This document shows, one piece after another, positions 61,222 to 64,000 of a stretch of 64,000 nucleotides of DNA; the first letter of the stretch is position 1, and each line of letters starts with the position of its first letter. The position numbers and the translations under genes are program-made. The notes beneath the pieces are model-generated. The model searched no databases and was not told where the DNA came from. It worked only from the letters and a program-made list of their open reading frames with translations. Source of the DNA: CAIQPV01 sp963719855 (lineage in GTDB: Bacteria > Pseudomonadota > Gammaproteobacteria > Burkholderiales > Gallionellaceae); NCBI GenBank assembly GCA_963719855.1, contig CAVRDK010000003.1:155155-219154 (forward strand). The letters run 5' to 3'.

Positions 61222-61310
61222 GATGATTTAGATAAATCTGCGGCCTGATTGACTTGAGTTTGGCATCCAAGAATTAATGGATAGCAGTACCCGTAAGCGC
61301 CTTTCCATAA

Positions 61311-63989
61311 TCACAACACCTTACGGACGATTTTTATGTCGTCGTCTTCCGCGCTGGCTTCGGCAGTGAAACCAAGGCGAGTCATCAGGTGCAGCATGCT
61401 GCTGTTATTTTTAAGCACTTCGCCTTCCATTGTTTTCAGCCCTTTGGAACGGGCGGCATCCAGCAAGGCCGTCATCAGCTTGGAGCCCAAGCCTTTGCCG
61501 TGCATATTGTCGGAGACGACCAAGGCGAACTCGCAACTTTCGCCGTCCGGGTTGATGGTAAAACGCGTCACCCCCAATTCGGTATCCTTGCCATGTTCAT
61601 TGGCCACCGCAATCAGCGCCATTTCGCGGCTGTAATCAATCTGGGTGAAGCGTATCAGCATGGTCGGCGTGAGTTCCTGCACACTGTTCATGAAGCGGAA
61701 ATAACGCGATTCTGCCGACAGGCCGCGCACGAACTCTTGCTCAAGCTCCGCATCCTCCGGGCGTATCGGTCGTATGATGATGTCGGTGCCATCGGCCAGT
61801 TGCCAATGACTGACGAGATGGGTGGGATACGGGTAAATTGCCATGTGGGCATAGCGGTCTGCGCTGGGCTGTCGTAGCTCGACCATTACCCGCGCATCGG
61901 CGGCCAGCGCACCGTGCTCATCCACGATCAGCGGGTTGATATCCATTTCCATCAGCATGGGCAGTTCGCACACCATTTCCGATACGCGCAGCAGCACGCT
62001 TTCGAGGGCTTCCATATTGGCCGGGGGCATGTGGCGGAAAGCGCCCAGCATCTTGGCGACATGGGTACCCTTGATAAGATCCTTGACCAGGAAAGTATTG
62101 AGTGGGGGCAATGCCACGGCGCGGTCGCCCATCACTTCCACCAGGGTGCCGCCTGCGCCGAAAGTAATCACCGGACCGAACACTGGATCGTTGGTCACCC
62201 CGAGCATCAGTTCGCGCCCGTTGGATTTGAGTATCATCGGCTGAATCGCGATTCCGTCCATATGCGCCTCGGGCCGGTTGTGTTTTACGTTATCCGTAAT
62301 CTCGTGGTACGCCGCACGCACGGCTTGTGCATTACCCAGATTGAGCTTGACTCCGCCCGCATCGCTCTTGTGAGTGATGTCGCGTGAATTCACTTTCATC
62401 GCCACCGGGAAGCCCACCTGCTGCGCGATCAGCAGCGCCTCGTTGGGCGAATGGGCGACCATGGTTTGCGCTACAGGAATATGAAATGCCGATAACAGCG
62501 CCTTGGATTCCATTTCGTTCAGCACCTTGCGCCTGTCCTGTAGCGCGCCCTCGATAATCATGCGCGCCCCGTCAACATCCGGCTCCAGATGATGGGACAA
62601 CGGCCCCGGCATCTGTACCAGCAGCTTCTGGTTCTGGTAGTAAGCAGACAGATAGGAGAACACTTCCACTGCGGGTTCCGGAGTACGGAAATTGGGACGT
62701 TGGGCATGGTTAAATAATTTGCGCGATTCGGCTACCTGCCCCTCGCCCATCCAGCAGGTCAGCAGCGGTTTGCTGTAATGATGGGAAAGCTCAATCACCG
62801 CCTGCGCCGCTTCCAGCGGCTTGGTCATGGCTTGCGGCGTGAGTATGGTCAGCACGCCGTCTACATTCGGATCTTCCAGGCATATTTTGACCGCGTGATG
62901 ATAACGGTCAACCTGTGCATCGCCGATGATATCAACCGGGTTGCCATGCGACCAGTTGGGCGGCAGCACCTTGTTGAGTTGCTCGATGGTGCTGTCGGAC
63001 AGAGAAGCGATAGCCAACCCCAGGTCGGCAGCGCGATCCGTGGCCATTACGCCGGGGCCGCCGCCATTGGTGACGATAGCCAAGCGGTTGCCGGTGGGCT
63101 TGAAGCCAACAGACAGCGCCTTGGCTGCGGCAAATAATTGCGTGATGGTCTGCACCCGCACCACGCCCGCGCGGCGCACGGCGGCGTCGAAGGCATCGTC
63201 GGAACCCACCAGCGATGCGGTGTGCGACATAGCCGCTTTGGACCCTGCGGCGTGGCGCCCCACCTTGACCAGAATCACCGGTTTAATACGGGCGGCAGCG
63301 CGGATGGCGCTCATGAAGCTGCGTGCGTTGCGGATGCCTTCGATGTACATCAGAATGCTCTGAGTCTGCTGGTCGGACACCAGATAGTCGAGAATTTCGC
63401 CGAAGTCCACATCGGCGGATGAACCCATCGACACTACGCTGGAGAATCCCACGTCATTGGTCTGCGCCCAATCCAGAATGGCGGTACAGAGTGCGCCGGA
63501 TTGCGAAATAAATGCGAGGTGTCCGGTATTGGCGCCACCCTTGTTAAACGTGGCGTTAAGGCCGATGCTGGGGCGCATCACACCGAGACAATTCGGGCCG
63601 ACCAGCCGGATACCGTAGCGGTGCGCATTTTCCAGCACTGCCCGCTCCAGCGCCTGTCCCTCGGGGCCGGTCTCGCCAAAACCTGCGGTAATGATAACCG
63701 CCGCCTTGACGCCATGCTTGCCGCAATCCTCGATGATGTCAGGCACAGTTTGCGGCGGAGTGGCGATGACCACCAGCTCTACCGGCTCCTCAATCTTGGC
63801 TATGGAGGTGTATGCCTTGCGTCCCTGCACCTCGGGATTTTTGGCATTCACGGGATACAAGGCGCCCTGATAGCCGCTTTCCAGCATGTTCTGGAACACA
63901 ATTTGACCGACCGAATCAACCCGGTCGCTGGCGCCGAACACTGCGACGGATTTCGGTGCGAAGAGGGGATTAAGATAATGTTGGCTCAT
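61311..63989 (-). CDS. ADP-forming acetyl-CoA-synthetase-like/GNAT fusion (Pat-like acetyltransferase)
   Basis: An 892-residue protein. Residues 1-460 are the CoA-binding and ligase domains (SVAVFGASDRVDSVGQIV; MSHTASLVGSDD with the phospho-His), 470-700 an ATP-grasp domain and 725-892 a GNAT acetyltransferase (NMHGKGLGSKLMTALLDAA). This is the architecture of Pat/YfiQ, which acetylates Lys of metabolic enzymes such as Acs. The start at 63989 is 11 bases from the window end, and its promoter is outside. Confidence 0.93.
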   Translation of the reverse strand: MSQHYLNPLFAPKSVAVFGASDRVDSVGQIVFQNMLESGYQGALYPVNAKNPEVQGRKAYTSIAKIEEPVELVVIATPPQTVPDIIEDCGKHGVKAAVIITAGFGETGPEGQALERAVLENAHRYGIRLVGPNCLGVMRPSIGLNATFNKGGANTGHLAFISQSGALCTAILDWAQTNDVGFSSVVSMGSSADVDFGEILDYLVSDQQTQSILMYIEGIRNARSFMSAIRAAARIKPVILVKVGRHAAGSKAAMSHTASLVGSDDAFDAAVRRAGVVRVQTITQLFAAAKALSVGFKPTGNRLAIVTNGGGPGVMATDRAADLGLAIASLSDSTIEQLNKVLPPNWSHGNPVDIIGDAQVDRYHHAVKICLEDPNVDGVLTILTPQAMTKPLEAAQAVIELSHHYSKPLLTCWMGEGQVAESRKLFNHAQRPNFRTPEPAVEVFSYLSAYYQNQKLLVQMPGPLSHHLEPDVDGARMIIEGALQDRRKVLNEMESKALLSAFHIPVAQTMVAHSPNEALLIAQQVGFPVAMKVNSRDITHKSDAGGVKLNLGNAQAVRAAYHEITDNVKHNRPEAHMDGIAIQPMILKSNGRELMLGVTNDPVFGPVITFGAGGTLVEVMGDRAVALPPLNTFLVKDLIKGTHVAKMLGAFRHMPPANMEALESVLLRVSEMVCELPMLMEMDINPLIVDEHGALAADARVMVELRQPSADRYAHMAIYPYPTHLVSHWQLADGTDIIIRPIRPEDAELEQEFVRGLSAESRYFRFMNSVQELTPTMLIRFTQIDYSREMALIAVANEHGKDTELGVTRFTINPDGESCEFALVVSDNMHGKGLGSKLMTALLDAARSKGLKTMEGEVLKNNSSMLHLMTRLGFTAEASAEDDDIKIVRKVL

Positions 63990-64000
63990 GATGTGCGATA

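Overview
The window looks like chromosome of a betaproteobacterium, probably of the Nitrosomonadales/Gallionellaceae type. This is inferred from gene content and protein style: a complete iscRSUA-hscBA-fdx-iscX operon, a class I FbaB aldolase, a tmRNA ending in ANDEKYALAA, DUF3619, the many short palindromic intergenic repeats and 'PELVEG' palindromes. No rRNA or ordinary tRNA gene was seen to place it more exactly.

Layout. 1-3057: a recombinase-in-trio (RIT) element with three overlapping tyrosine recombinases and a palindromic right end. 3182-13533: an unusual minus-strand accessory block. It holds a small secreted His/Gly/Ser/Asn/Gln-rich protein, two paralogous TPR-ATP-grasp proteins (one frameshifted), a broken YVTN beta-propeller, a parvulin isomerase, a lipoprotein alpha/beta hydrolase, a TPR-sulfotransferase, a formyltransferase-fold protein and a frameshifted DUF3619 gene. 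A diverged copy of the DUF3619 3' end sits at 7138-7228, so the 6-kb middle of the block lies between direct repeats. 14.1-17.1 kb: small plus-strand envelope proteins (Spy/CpxP-like, Pro/Tyr-rich, glycine-zipper, SPW). 17.2-23.5 kb: a MacB/DevBCA-type exporter with its outer-membrane factor, then a TonB receptor lacking its N-terminus. 23.7-30.0 kb: accessory genes (J-domain-like protein, PIN/AbrB toxin-antitoxin, small unknowns, a FimB-like recombinase with a nearby inverted repeat, a Cas4-like DUF2779 nuclease) abutting the 3' end of ssrA.

30.2-55.1 kb is mostly core: ssrA, mfd, DUF1015, a two-component cluster (1287-aa REC-PAS-GAF kinase, CheY-like regulator, DUF4118 kinase), fbaB, dsbB, the ISC operon, cysE, trmJ, suhB and mutS. 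55.2-57.0 kb is a small accessory patch (unknown 243-aa protein, 43-aa conserved protein, ccdAB). 57.0-64.0 kb holds a glycosyltransferase-like protein, slyD, a peroxiredoxin, a histone-deacetylase-like enzyme and a CoA-ligase/GNAT fusion.

The best candidate for an undescribed system is the 3.2-13.2 kb block. A secreted low-complexity protein sits directly upstream of two TPR-coupled ATP-grasp enzymes, next to a sulfotransferase, a formyltransferase-like enzyme, a hydrolase and a periplasmic isomerase. That suggests synthesis or modification of a secreted peptide or polymer, but the product is unknown. Other notable items are in-frame palindromic insertions inside mfd, mutS and a glycosyltransferase gene, three frameshifts confined to accessory genes, and a candidate invertible segment beside the FimB-like recombinase.
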